The notes beneath the pieces are model-generated. The model ran no database searches. It was given only the letters and a program-made list of their open reading frames with translations, and was not told where the DNA came from. A program made the position numbers and the translations under genes. Shown piece after piece: positions 57,710 through 64,000 of a DNA stretch of 64,000 nt; the stretch's first letter is position 1; each line of letters opens with the position of its first letter. This stretch comes from Listeria goaensis (GTDB lineage: Bacteria > Bacillota > Bacilli > Lactobacillales > Listeriaceae), in assembly GCF_900186125.1 (NCBI RefSeq), contig NZ_FYBQ01000001.1, positions 124,001 to 188,000 on the forward strand, in the 5' to 3' direction.

Positions 57710-57924
57710 AAAAGCTGCTGCACTACGAAATTATTTGTGAGGCGACTTTAGGTGATGCTTTAGCCATTCAAAAAGTTTTACATCGCTATATGCCATATAT
57801 TAATACGCTTGCTACGCGGAATGTTGTCGATGAGTACGGTAATTCCTTTTTTCAAATTGATGAGGAAATACGGAAACGTCTGGAAAACAAATTGACAGAA
57901 ACAATCCTCTTATTTGAAGTATAG
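57706..57924 (+). CDS. Helix-turn-helix protein (HTH_16), Tn916 orf8-like
   Basis: A 72-residue protein (LLHYEIICEATLGDALAIQKVLHRYMPYINTLATRNVVDEYGN ... RKRLENKLTETILLFE) typical of the HTH_16 family found next to orf7 in conjugative transposons. It likely starts at ATG 57706; an upstream in-frame TTG/ATG at 57700 is possible. The terminator at 57927 follows. The rest of a conjugative element is absent, so this pair is a relic. Confidence 0.8.
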   Translation: MKKLLHYEIICEATLGDALAIQKVLHRYMPYINTLATRNVVDEYGNSFFQIDEEIRKRLENKLTETILLFEV

Positions 57925-57926
57925 TA

Positions 57927-57960
57927 AAAAACCGGTTATCCGCGAGGATAACCGGTTTAC
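57927..57960. terminator. Bidirectional terminator
   Basis: AAACCGGTTATCC pairs with GGATAACCGGTTT around GCGA. It lies between the orf8-like gene and the convergent YdeI-like gene. Confidence 0.92.
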
Positions 57961-57964
57961 TTCG

Positions 57965-58564
57965 TTATTTAAAATCTGTTAAACCTTTTCCGCTTAAAAT
58001 TTTTGGAATGTATTTTTCAATGCGGGCTATTTTAGTTTTGGATTGTTTTGGCTCTGCAAAATGGCGGATATAACCACGTTGTCTGCCAGGCGTGAGTGCG
58101 AAAAATGCTTCATGTAGTTCTGGATTTTCATTGAGTTTTTCTTGGAATTCTGGCGGGATAGGAATATCTTGTTTTTCTTGTTTAGGAACTTGTAACCCTG
58201 CTTTTTCCACCTCAATGGCTTGATTAACGTAAGCTTTGATGGAGTCTTCAAGTTTTTCGACTTCTTCTAGGGAAGTGAAGCGAATTTGACGCCCAACAAC
58301 CGTATTTTCTCCAGTTTTTTTAAGAATATCATCGGGATCTTGTAATAAAGCACCTTTAAAAAAGAGGAGAGCCATATAGGCTTTAAAACCTTGAATGATA
58401 ACGATATTTTTATCATCAAATGTGTAGCAAGGTTTGCCCCATTTTAATTCTTCTGTTAAGTCGCACGTTAAAAGAATGGAGCGTAGTTTTTCAGATTCAG
58501 CATACCACTGCTTTACATTACTTAAATACTCATCAATTCTCGGGTTCATTTTGCTTTCGGTCAC
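57965..58564 (-). CDS. YdeI/OmdA-like protein (DUF1801)
   Basis: A 199-residue protein of the YdeI/OmdA family: DUF1801-like N-terminal half (KQWYAESEKLRSILLTCDLTEELKWGKPCYTFDDKNIVIIQGFKAYMALLFFKGALL) and the C-terminal OmdA signature (FFALTPGRQRGYIRHFAEPKQSKTKIARIEKYIPKILSGKG). GTG 58564 is preferred since ACGAGGTG precedes it; GTG 58573 and ATG 58549 are alternatives. The function is unknown; members have been linked to bacteriocin protection. Confidence 0.85.
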   Translation of the reverse strand: MTESKMNPRIDEYLSNVKQWYAESEKLRSILLTCDLTEELKWGKPCYTFDDKNIVIIQGFKAYMALLFFKGALLQDPDDILKKTGENTVVGRQIRFTSLEEVEKLEDSIKAYVNQAIEVEKAGLQVPKQEKQDIPIPPEFQEKLNENPELHEAFFALTPGRQRGYIRHFAEPKQSKTKIARIEKYIPKILSGKGLTDFK

Positions 58565-58667
58565 GAAAAGCACCTCGTTTCTTCAATATCATGTTGTTTC
58601 TTTAGCCAAAAGTTGGAAAAATAAAACATTACCCGAAAATTATAGCATAAAACGAGGAATTTGTATG

Positions 58668-58820
58668 TCAGTAATGATTTGGCAAAAACCTTGTCGTAGT
58701 AGAAAAGAGAGATTTAAATTCACTAAAATCACCTGCGACAGGAATGCTTGCTATCCATAAAATGGAGAAAATAAGTACGACAACCAGTAGAAATTTGCAA
58801 GAAAATAAAAGAATTTTCAT
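58668..58820 (-). CDS. Small membrane/secreted peptide downstream of the deacetylase
   Basis: A 50-residue ORF. Its ATG at 58820 has an excellent ribosome binding site (GAGGAGGCAGCTC). The N-terminus is a strong hydrophobic segment with a Lys-rich start (CKFLLVVVLIFSILWIASI), then a short polar tail. It begins 28 bp after the deacetylase stop on the same strand and is probably co-transcribed with the ECF operon. No homologue is known to me. Confidence 0.6.
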   Translation of the reverse strand: MKILLFSCKFLLVVVLIFSILWIASIPVAGDFSEFKSLFSTTTRFLPNHY

Positions 58821-58848
58821 GAGCTGCCTCCTCAAATAAAATGATTAA

Positions 58849-59682
58849 TTAACGTTCTTTAAAATTCCGATAATATGGTGTATCTTCGCTAAAAGCTTTA
58901 AAATGATAACCTTGTTGTTTCAATTCTTTAATAATAGACGGAAGTGCGTTCAGCGTGCTTTTTCTTTCATGGAACAAAATGATAAGGGGGTTACCAGAAT
59001 CTTCTAAGTTTTTCACCTGTGCTAAAACTGATTTTATGACTTGATTTGTATCATCTTTATAGCGCCAATCATTGCTATCGATATTCCAGTCAAGTAGATG
59101 AAACCCTTCACCTTTTGCTTTCGCATATTCAGCATCTGTTAAGTAAGTACTCCCGTAAGGGGCTCGAATGAGCTTGGTCGAAATCCCTGAAAGTTCTTGC
59201 AGTTGTAGTTGCATTTTCTTCATTTCTTCGAGGAAAGTTGGATTATTCTTGCGGTAAAGTAATTTGGCATCGTGGGTGTAACTATGTAGGCCAACTTTGA
59301 AAGGAGAGCTTTTTAAACGCTGGAATGTTTTTTTATCGGCTTGATGTAAATTATTGCCGACAAAAAAGAAAGTCGCTGGCGTTTTTTCGGCTGTCAGAAA
59401 ATCCATGAATTGATTTAAAAAAGGGGTAGGCCCGTCGTCGAATGTAAGGAAGACTGTTTTACTGTCTATTTTTTCCACAGGAGGAGCTTTTGGTTTTTCT
59501 TTTTTGATTTTATCTGGCTTTTCTTGTGTACGCTTGGTTGAAACAGTGGAATGTTCATTTGCTTGACTTGTGAAATAGCTTGGTACTCTCCAAAGTAAAA
59601 GCAATAGGATAATACAAAGTGGGACGAAGAGAGTCAGAAACAGTGTTCCGACTCGCTTTTTCTGCGTCCTTTTCTTACGCAT
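58849..59682 (-). CDS. Polysaccharide deacetylase (NodB domain), membrane-anchored
   Basis: A 277-residue protein with an N-terminal anchor (LFLTLFVPLCIILLLLLW) and a Lys/Glu-rich spacer. The NodB domain has the catalytic TFDDGPTP, the metal-binding HSYTH, RAPYGST, DWNIDSNDW and the late LIILFHERKST. It would deacetylate N-acetylglucosamine of peptidoglycan, the usual lysozyme resistance mechanism. It lies 13 bp after the anti-sigma gene. It starts at ATG 59682 after AAGGAG. Confidence 0.93.
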   Translation of the reverse strand: MRKKRTQKKRVGTLFLTLFVPLCIILLLLLWRVPSYFTSQANEHSTVSTKRTQEKPDKIKKEKPKAPPVEKIDSKTVFLTFDDGPTPFLNQFMDFLTAEKTPATFFFVGNNLHQADKKTFQRLKSSPFKVGLHSYTHDAKLLYRKNNPTFLEEMKKMQLQLQELSGISTKLIRAPYGSTYLTDAEYAKAKGEGFHLLDWNIDSNDWRYKDDTNQVIKSVLAQVKNLEDSGNPLIILFHERKSTLNALPSIIKELKQQGYHFKAFSEDTPYYRNFKER

Positions 59683-59695
59683 TTAAAAAACTCCT

Positions 59696-60559
59696 TTAGT
59701 AAATATAATTTGTATTTGTTAGCTCAGCTTGAATGGCCTCAGTTGGGATGACAAATGATATCGGACCCATGTAGCCAGGGGCAACATCATATTCATCAAA
59801 AGTGATAACGAGTTTGCGATTTTGATCAATATAAAAATGATTTTCAAAGTATTCTTTTGTTAGAATAGGTTCCAGTTCATTTTCATCCCAATAAATTTTA
59901 TCCGAATCATCTGCTGACATTTCCGCCTTCATTTGTGCTTTAATATACTCTTGTAAAATCACGGTATAATCATCATCTTTAAATAAATCGTCTAAGCGCA
60001 CCAGTTTCTGCTTCTCTTTATCAAGTGTGATATATTCATTTTGAACATAACTACTCGCCATGGTCTTTTCCACTGTGAAGCGAACTACAAGAAGCTGCTT
60101 GGTGTTAACAAGTGTGTCATAATAACTTGTAACACTATAGTGCTCACCTTTTTTTGAAACATATTCTTTGTATTCTTGGTATAGCTCTTCGCTCGTTTGG
60201 ATATAAGCATTATTGATTTGTTTCGCAAAGGCATCATTTGAAAGTCCCTTTATTTCAGGCGTTTCAATTGAGGCTTCGTTTTTTTCAGTCTTATCCTTAA
60301 ACTGACTACCTGTTACGACGGCAATAACTTGATTTAAGATGGGCACGTTCCGCATTGCATTTGCAACTGTTGAATTCGTCATCACTACAACGAAAAACAT
60401 CAAGCAAACTACTACGGCACTACATGCGCTCCAAGCTAGAAAGTGCTTTTTTTTCTTTGGCTGAGTTTGTAGAGCATGATTGACACGTTCATTTAATTCA
60501 CTTGGGATGGGAATGTTTTTATAGGCTCTTCTTAGTTTCTGAAAGTTCTTATTTGTCAT
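59696..60559 (-). CDS. rsiV: RsiV-like anti-sigma factor, lysozyme-sensor type
   Basis: A 287-residue transmembrane anti-sigma factor. A short cytoplasmic part (about 1-40, with IPIPSELNERVNHAL), a single helix (SACSAVVVCLMFFVVVM), and an extracellular RsiV-type part: DUF4179 region (VANAMRNVPILNQVIAVVTG) and DUF3298 region (LDDLFKDDDYTVILQEYIK ... FYIDQNRKLVITFDEYDVAPGYMGPISFVIPTEAI). In B. subtilis and E. faecalis RsiV binds lysozyme and is cleaved in response. Its start overlaps the sigma gene stop by 11 bp. Confidence 0.9.
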   Translation of the reverse strand: MTNKNFQKLRRAYKNIPIPSELNERVNHALQTQPKKKKHFLAWSACSAVVVCLMFFVVVMTNSTVANAMRNVPILNQVIAVVTGSQFKDKTEKNEASIETPEIKGLSNDAFAKQINNAYIQTSEELYQEYKEYVSKKGEHYSVTSYYDTLVNTKQLLVVRFTVEKTMASSYVQNEYITLDKEKQKLVRLDDLFKDDDYTVILQEYIKAQMKAEMSADDSDKIYWDENELEPILTKEYFENHFYIDQNRKLVITFDEYDVAPGYMGPISFVIPTEAIQAELTNTNYIY

Positions 60560-61052
60560 CGAATAAATCCTCCTTGCGAATATCCATGCGAAGTAATTGT
60601 AGGGCTTTATAAAGCCTTGTTTTAGTTGTACTGCTGGTTTTGCCGATAATTTCGGCTATTTCGTCAATCCGCAAATCTTCAAAGTAACGCAAGACGATGA
60701 TAGTTTTATATTTGATAGGCAGTCGTTCAAGCGCTTCTTTTAAATCGATATCTTCATAGCAATCCACGTGTTGCTGGCTAATTAATTCTAAAGTTTCTCC
60801 GTCGACCAGCTTTAATTTTTTATTTTTACGTAAAAAATCTATCGCCGTTCGAATGACAATTTTATAAAACCAGCTTTTTAGCGCTTCTGGTTTTTGAATA
60901 GAGTTTAAATTTAGCAGCGCTTTTTGAATGGCATCTTGGATGATATCCAGTGCATCCGCTTCATTTTTAACATAACTATATGCCAAACGATAAAAGTCAG
61001 CTTGGTAGACGGTTATGCATTCAACAAAATGATGGCGTATTTCTTCTTTCAT
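60549..61052 (-). CDS. sigV: SigV-like ECF RNA polymerase sigma factor
   Basis: A 167-residue ECF sigma factor: region 2 (VYQADFYRLAYSYVKNEADALDIIQDAIQKALLNLNSI, SWFYKIVIRTAIDFLRKNKK) and region 4 (LEALERLPIKYKTIIVLRYFEDLRIDEIAEIIGKTSSTTKTRLYKALQLLR). It is followed by rsiV and the deacetylase in the same operon. The ATG follows GAGGGGGC on the minus strand. An ECF-type promoter at 61087-61116 precedes it, so it is probably autoregulated. Confidence 0.92.
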   Translation of the reverse strand: MKEEIRHHFVECITVYQADFYRLAYSYVKNEADALDIIQDAIQKALLNLNSIQKPEALKSWFYKIVIRTAIDFLRKNKKLKLVDGETLELISQQHVDCYEDIDLKEALERLPIKYKTIIVLRYFEDLRIDEIAEIIGKTSSTTKTRLYKALQLLRMDIRKEDLFDDK

Positions 61053-61086
61053 CGAACAGGGGCCCCCTCAATATGCATATACCTAA

Positions 61087-61116
61087 TAGACGATACAGCA
61101 TAGCAAAAAGTTTGTT
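61087..61116 (-). promoter_or_regulatory. ECF-type promoter of sigV
   Basis: On the minus strand, CAAAC at about 61110-61114 (AAC motif) followed after 17 nt by CGTCTA (61087-61092). This fits the ECF consensus TGAAAC...CGTC and supports autoregulation. Confidence 0.65.
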
Positions 61117-61183
61117 TTTTTACAAAAAATTTTTTTCAGTGCTAGCTTAACAGATTTTCACTGTTTTTCATACATGATTATGT

Positions 61184-61189
61184 TATAAT
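61184..61189 (+). promoter_or_regulatory. Promoter -10 element of the retron
   Basis: TATAAT at 61184-61189 places the transcription start near 61196, the exact 5' end of the retron a1 repeat. The -35 region is weak. Confidence 0.55.
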
Positions 61190-61196
61190 CGCCTTG

Positions 61197-61374
61197 AAGA
61201 GGCAATAGTTTGTCTAATCACATAGTTAGACAAGGATGGCGAGTCGTCATCTGAACACAAGAATTCGAGCATTAGCCATAAAATGCTACAATGTACAACT
61301 GCACATTAAAATGTGCTGGCCTGTCGGCAAGTACATCTCCGCATTTTACGGATTGATTTTTAGTATTGCCTCTT
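61197..61374 (+). ncRNA. Retron msr-msd non-coding RNA
   Basis: An 11-bp perfect inverted repeat brackets the region: a1 AAGAGGCAATA (61197-61207) and a2 TATTGCCTCTT (61364-61374). The a1 is followed by a G (61208, candidate branching guanosine), then two msr hairpins: TTGTCTAA/TTAGACAA (61210-61233) and GATGGCG/CGTCATC (61235-61251). The msd part has nested hairpins, including ATGTAC/GTACAT (61291-61336), GCACAT/ATGTGC (61301-61316) and TCCG/CGGA near 61338-61352. It lies just before a retron-type reverse transcriptase gene. Confidence 0.85.
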
Positions 61375-61402
61375 TTATTTTGGACAAAAAGGTGTGAGCG
61401 TT

Positions 61403-62386
61403 ATGCAAAATCAAGATGTGTTTGGCTATGCCACGAACGCACAAATCAATGATTTCCTGTATTCGCTACAATTATTTGGCGCGTCTGATTGGTCAAAAGA
61501 AAAACAAATTGGGGCGTTGTACGCGATTTCTAACCATATTGAAGATCATTACACGCTTTTTCAGGTGCCGAAGCGGAACGGAAGTGAGCGGACGATTTGT
61601 GCGCCTAGCCCGCTACTTAAAACGGTGCAAAAGCGCATTTTATTTGCTGTTTTATCCGAGCGACCGGTTTCCGAATTTGCCACTGCTTATAAAACGGGTG
61701 TTAGTATTTTAGATAATGCGGCGGGGCATGTAGGTCAAAAATACGTGTTAAAATTAGATATTGAAAACTTTTTTGGAAGTATTTTATTTCAAGATGTGAT
61801 GAATTTTGCTTTTCCAAGAGCGTTGTTTCCTAAGCGTGTAAGCGCACTATTTGCGAGTTTATGTTGCTATCATGACTGTTTACCACAAGGTGCCCCGACT
61901 TCTGCGTGTATTTCGAATATTGTATTAAAGCCATTTGATGACTATATTGGGCGAGTTGCAAAAGAAATGGGTGCAGTATATACGCGTTATTCAGATGATA
62001 TGACTTTTTCTGGTGATTTTGATACGAAAAAAATGTATTACAAGGCAAAATTGTTTTTGGAAGCTATGAATTTCACGGTAAATGAAGCGAAAACACAAAT
62101 TTTGACTAAAAAATCCCAGCAAAAAGTGACAGGTTTAGTCGTCAATGAAAAAGTGCAAGTTCCTAAAAACTACCGGAAAACAGTTCGTCAGGAGGCTTAT
62201 TTTGCGACCAAGTATGGGCTGACAAGTCACCTTGCGTATCGCCAAAATATACAAGCGGCTGAGGTTACACAAAACGCAGCTTTCCACTATAAACTTTCAC
62301 TTCTTGGGAAAATCAACTATATTTTATTAGCGAATCCTGAGGATCAGGAATTCAAGAAATGGCAAAATGAAATTAAAAGCTTGTGA
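61403..62386 (+). CDS. Retron reverse transcriptase
   Basis: A 327-residue reverse transcriptase. The retron hallmarks are present: NAXXH as DNAAGH (about residues 108-112 of the longer frame), the catalytic DIENFF, PQGAPTS, the YxDD box as YSDDMTFSG, and the VTG motif (KVTGLVVNEKVQVPKNYRKTVR). ATG 61403 has AAAAGGTG 8 nt upstream; GTG 61394 is an alternative. A terminator overlaps its stop, so the downstream exporter genes are not on its transcript and no effector gene is co-transcribed. Confidence 0.93.
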   Translation: MQNQDVFGYATNAQINDFLYSLQLFGASDWSKEKQIGALYAISNHIEDHYTLFQVPKRNGSERTICAPSPLLKTVQKRILFAVLSERPVSEFATAYKTGVSILDNAAGHVGQKYVLKLDIENFFGSILFQDVMNFAFPRALFPKRVSALFASLCCYHDCLPQGAPTSACISNIVLKPFDDYIGRVAKEMGAVYTRYSDDMTFSGDFDTKKMYYKAKLFLEAMNFTVNEAKTQILTKKSQQKVTGLVVNEKVQVPKNYRKTVRQEAYFATKYGLTSHLAYRQNIQAAEVTQNAAFHYKLSLLGKINYILLANPEDQEFKKWQNEIKSL

Positions 62387-62410
62387 CCTTTCGCGTCATG
62401 AGCTTTTTTT
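62375..62410 (+). terminator. Rho-independent terminator of the retron operon
   Basis: AAAAGCTTGTGAC pairs with GTCATGAGCTTTT (with two G-U pairs), followed by a T run. It overlaps the reverse-transcriptase stop codon. Confidence 0.82.
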
Positions 62411-62466
62411 GACGAAATGAAAGGTAGGAAATATAATGGAGAAGGAGTGAAAAAGGTGGGGTGGAG

Positions 62467-63225
62467 ATGGAAAATGGTGAAAACCAATTTATTATTCAAA
62501 CGGCTCTTTTGACAGGGAAAATTTTGCTTGAAAACGGAGCAGAAACTTCTCGCGTGGAAGATACGATGGAGCGGATTATTAGGAAAAGTATGGGAGAAGT
62601 GGCTGCTAAAAGCTATTATACATATGTTACGCTTTCGGGCGTTTTTGTGAAAACCAATTTACTTGAAAGTAGTTTCTTGCGAATTGATACGCGCGGTTAC
62701 AATTTAGAAAAGGTCGTTTCGGTCAATCAAATTTCCCGCGACTATGCGAACAATCAAATTTCGCTTTCGGAAATGTACGAGCAATTAAGACAGCTCGATT
62801 TAGATTACTCCAATGATGCCATGTGGAAACAGCTCCTTTTTACGGGGCTTTTAAGTGGTTCAATTGTTCTTATTTTTGGCGGCAATTGGACAGACTTACC
62901 AAGCAGCATCATTTCGGGCGTGCTTGCCTATTTTATTTTTCAAAAGCTAACGAATTTGGCGGACTATCCATTTATTTTTGAGTTTGTTTCGACTTTTATC
63001 GGCGGATTAGTCGGCTATATGATTCATCATGTTATTGGCACGAATATTAATTTGACGATGATTGGGACGGTTGTGCCGCTTGTACCGGGAATCGGAATTA
63101 CGAATGCCATTCGCGATTTGATGGCGCGCCATTATATTTCGGGCATCATTCGGTTATTTGAAAGTTTGTTTGTTGCGGCTGCACTTGGCTGTGGTGTGGC
63201 ACTTGTAATTTTAATCGTATCGTGA
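62467..63225 (+). CDS. Threonine/serine exporter, ThrE N-terminal subunit (DUF1212)
   Basis: A 252-residue protein: soluble N-terminal part with NGAETSRVEDTMERII (the conserved glycine-alanine-glutamate region) and five membrane helices in the C-terminal half (LLFTGLLSGSIVLIFGG ... IGTVVPLVPGIGITNAIRDL). It matches the ThrE/YjjP-type transporter subunit. The GTG 62461 is alternative; ATG 62467 has AAGGTGGGG upstream. It works with the next gene. Confidence 0.9.
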   Translation: MENGENQFIIQTALLTGKILLENGAETSRVEDTMERIIRKSMGEVAAKSYYTYVTLSGVFVKTNLLESSFLRIDTRGYNLEKVVSVNQISRDYANNQISLSEMYEQLRQLDLDYSNDAMWKQLLFTGLLSGSIVLIFGGNWTDLPSSIISGVLAYFIFQKLTNLADYPFIFEFVSTFIGGLVGYMIHHVIGTNINLTMIGTVVPLVPGIGITNAIRDLMARHYISGIIRLFESLFVAAALGCGVALVILIVS

Positions 63226-63238
63226 AAGGGGCATTAAA

Positions 63239-63700
63239 ATGGCGTTTACAATCATCTATCAGTTTGTTTTTAGTTTTATCGCATCGTGTTCATTCGGCTT
63301 TTTATGCCGTATTCCGAAACAGACGATTATCGCTGGGGGCATCGTTGGTGGAGCGGGGTGGCTCGGCTATTTTTTACTTAGCGCAAATGGATTTGGCGTT
63401 TTTATCACAAGCTTCTTTTGTTCGCTTATTTTGAGCACATTAAGCTTTGCATATAGCTACATTCGGAAGTATCCGTCGACAGTTTACTTCATTCCGGGCC
63501 TTGTGCCGGTCGTGCCGGGAATCACGTTTTACGAAGTTTTTAAAGAGCTGTTTACGGGGGAAACGGCATCCGCCGCCGCTACATTTTTCGACGTTATCAG
63601 TTCAGCGGTGGCGCTTGCATGTGGGATTACGATTGGAAATATTTTGTTCTTTCTTATTTTGAAACCAGTCATCAATAAAACTGCCAAAAAATCAGACTGA
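63239..63700 (+). CDS. Threonine/serine exporter, ThrE C-terminal subunit (DUF3815)
   Basis: A 153-residue membrane protein with five helices and the conserved FIPGLVPVVPGITFYEVFKELFTGE. It is the YjjB/ThrE_2-type partner of the preceding subunit and starts 13 bp after it. ATG 63239 has GAAAGGGGCAT upstream. Confidence 0.9.
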   Translation: MAFTIIYQFVFSFIASCSFGFLCRIPKQTIIAGGIVGGAGWLGYFLLSANGFGVFITSFFCSLILSTLSFAYSYIRKYPSTVYFIPGLVPVVPGITFYEVFKELFTGETASAAATFFDVISSAVALACGITIGNILFFLILKPVINKTAKKSD

Positions 63701-63720
63701 TGATAAACAGTCTGATTTTT
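63687..63720. terminator. Bidirectional terminator
   Basis: AAAAATCAGACTG pairs with CAGTCTGATTTTT around an 8-nt loop, overlapping the exporter stop codon. Confidence 0.9.
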
Positions 63721-63732
63721 TGTCCGTTTGGA

Positions 63733-63999
63733 CTATTTTGTTAGGGCAACGAAGCGAATTTCTTTTCCAGTTACATCAAGGAAAGGAAGTTTGACGCGTG
63801 TATCTAAGCAGAAGGCATTGTAGAAGAACGGTTGTAGTGTAGTTTCTGTGCTGTCGATAGTATCTACAAAGGCTTTAATTTCTGCATATAAAATTTCAAT
63901 ATTTTTTAGTTTACCAATTTTTGAATCAATGCGGTTTTCGCTCACATTAACGTTTGAGTTTTGAATTTTTTCGTCAAACTCACCATTAATTGCGGCGCG
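63733..63999 (-). CDS. Hypothetical protein, cut by the window edge
   Basis: The frame is open from the window edge to a stop at 63733, so the true start is outside (internal GTG 63945 has no ribosome binding site). What is visible (NRIDSKIGKLKNIEILYAEIKAFVDT, then LPFLDVTGKEIRFVALTK) is soluble and not recognised. Confidence 0.6.
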   Translation of the reverse strand, partial: RAAINGEFDEKIQNSNVNVSENRIDSKIGKLKNIEILYAEIKAFVDTIDSTETTLQPFFYNAFCLDTRVKLPFLDVTGKEIRFVALTK

Positions 64000-64000
64000 A

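Noticed and set aside
61141-61390. CRISPR or rho-type leader instead of a retron RNA
   Set aside because: There are no direct repeats with spacers. The inverted a1/a2 and the adjacent retron reverse transcriptase explain the structure.

Overview
The window looks like a chromosomal segment of a low-GC Gram-positive bacterium, almost certainly a Listeria of the sensu stricto clade. The grounds are the gene order pdhC-pdhD ... typA - ylaN - ftsW - pycA - tagGH - autolysin/glycosyltransferase block - tarIJ - tarB - tagD - pncB - nadE - guaA, and the protein sequences themselves. Several proteins (for example NadE) seem too divergent from what I recall of L. monocytogenes EGD-e to be that strain, so another Listeria species is likely. 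This assignment is from memory, without a database search.

Layout. (1) 1-6.2 kb: end of the pyruvate dehydrogenase operon (E2 partial, E3), two paralogous small membrane proteins, UPF0223, a DsbA-like thioredoxin, and an NfeD/flotillin pair in which the flotillin is frameshifted. (2) 6.3-15 kb: a CorA-type Mg transporter preceded by a previously unlisted short leader ORF with an EPDP motif, UPF0637, an inositol monophosphatase, TypA with a structured leader, GNAT, a lipoprotein, YlaI, YlaN and FtsW. (3) 15-45.4 kb: pyruvate carboxylase, then a large wall-teichoic-acid and cell-surface cluster. It holds TagGH export, a DUF6270 protein, two SH3b-repeat autolysins, polyprenol-type glycosyltransferases, GalU, a GT2-TagF fusion, YfhO, TarIJ, TarB and TagD. 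NAD biosynthesis, an orphan PTS IIB and GuaA follow. (4) 45.4-57.9 kb: a mosaic accessory region starting at the guaA 3' end, a common genomic-island site. It contains an unknown two-gene membrane cassette, an AAA-ATPase pseudogene split by an IS3-family element that carries a passenger gene, a multicopper oxidase with a two-component system, a thioester-domain adhesin, a LytTR regulator with a degenerate receiver, and Tn916-like orf7/orf8 regulators. (5) 57.9-64 kb: a YdeI-like protein, a SigV/RsiV-type ECF sigma/anti-sigma pair with a polysaccharide deacetylase and a 50-residue membrane peptide, a retron (structured ncRNA plus reverse transcriptase) with no evident effector, and a two-component threonine/serine exporter.

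How the genes fit together. The central block makes CDP-ribitol and CDP-glycerol precursors (TarI, TarJ, TagD), polymerises and decorates wall polymers, and exports them (TagGH), next to the autolysins that use SH3b domains to bind that wall. The ECF module probably answers wall damage such as lysozyme by deacetylating peptidoglycan. The most interesting signals are the EPDP leader peptide overlapping the start of the Mg transporter, the orphan retron with its 11-bp a1/a2 repeats, the A7-tract frameshift in the flotillin gene, an autolysin whose well-placed ribosome binding site points to an AUC start codon, and an IS3 element with cargo.
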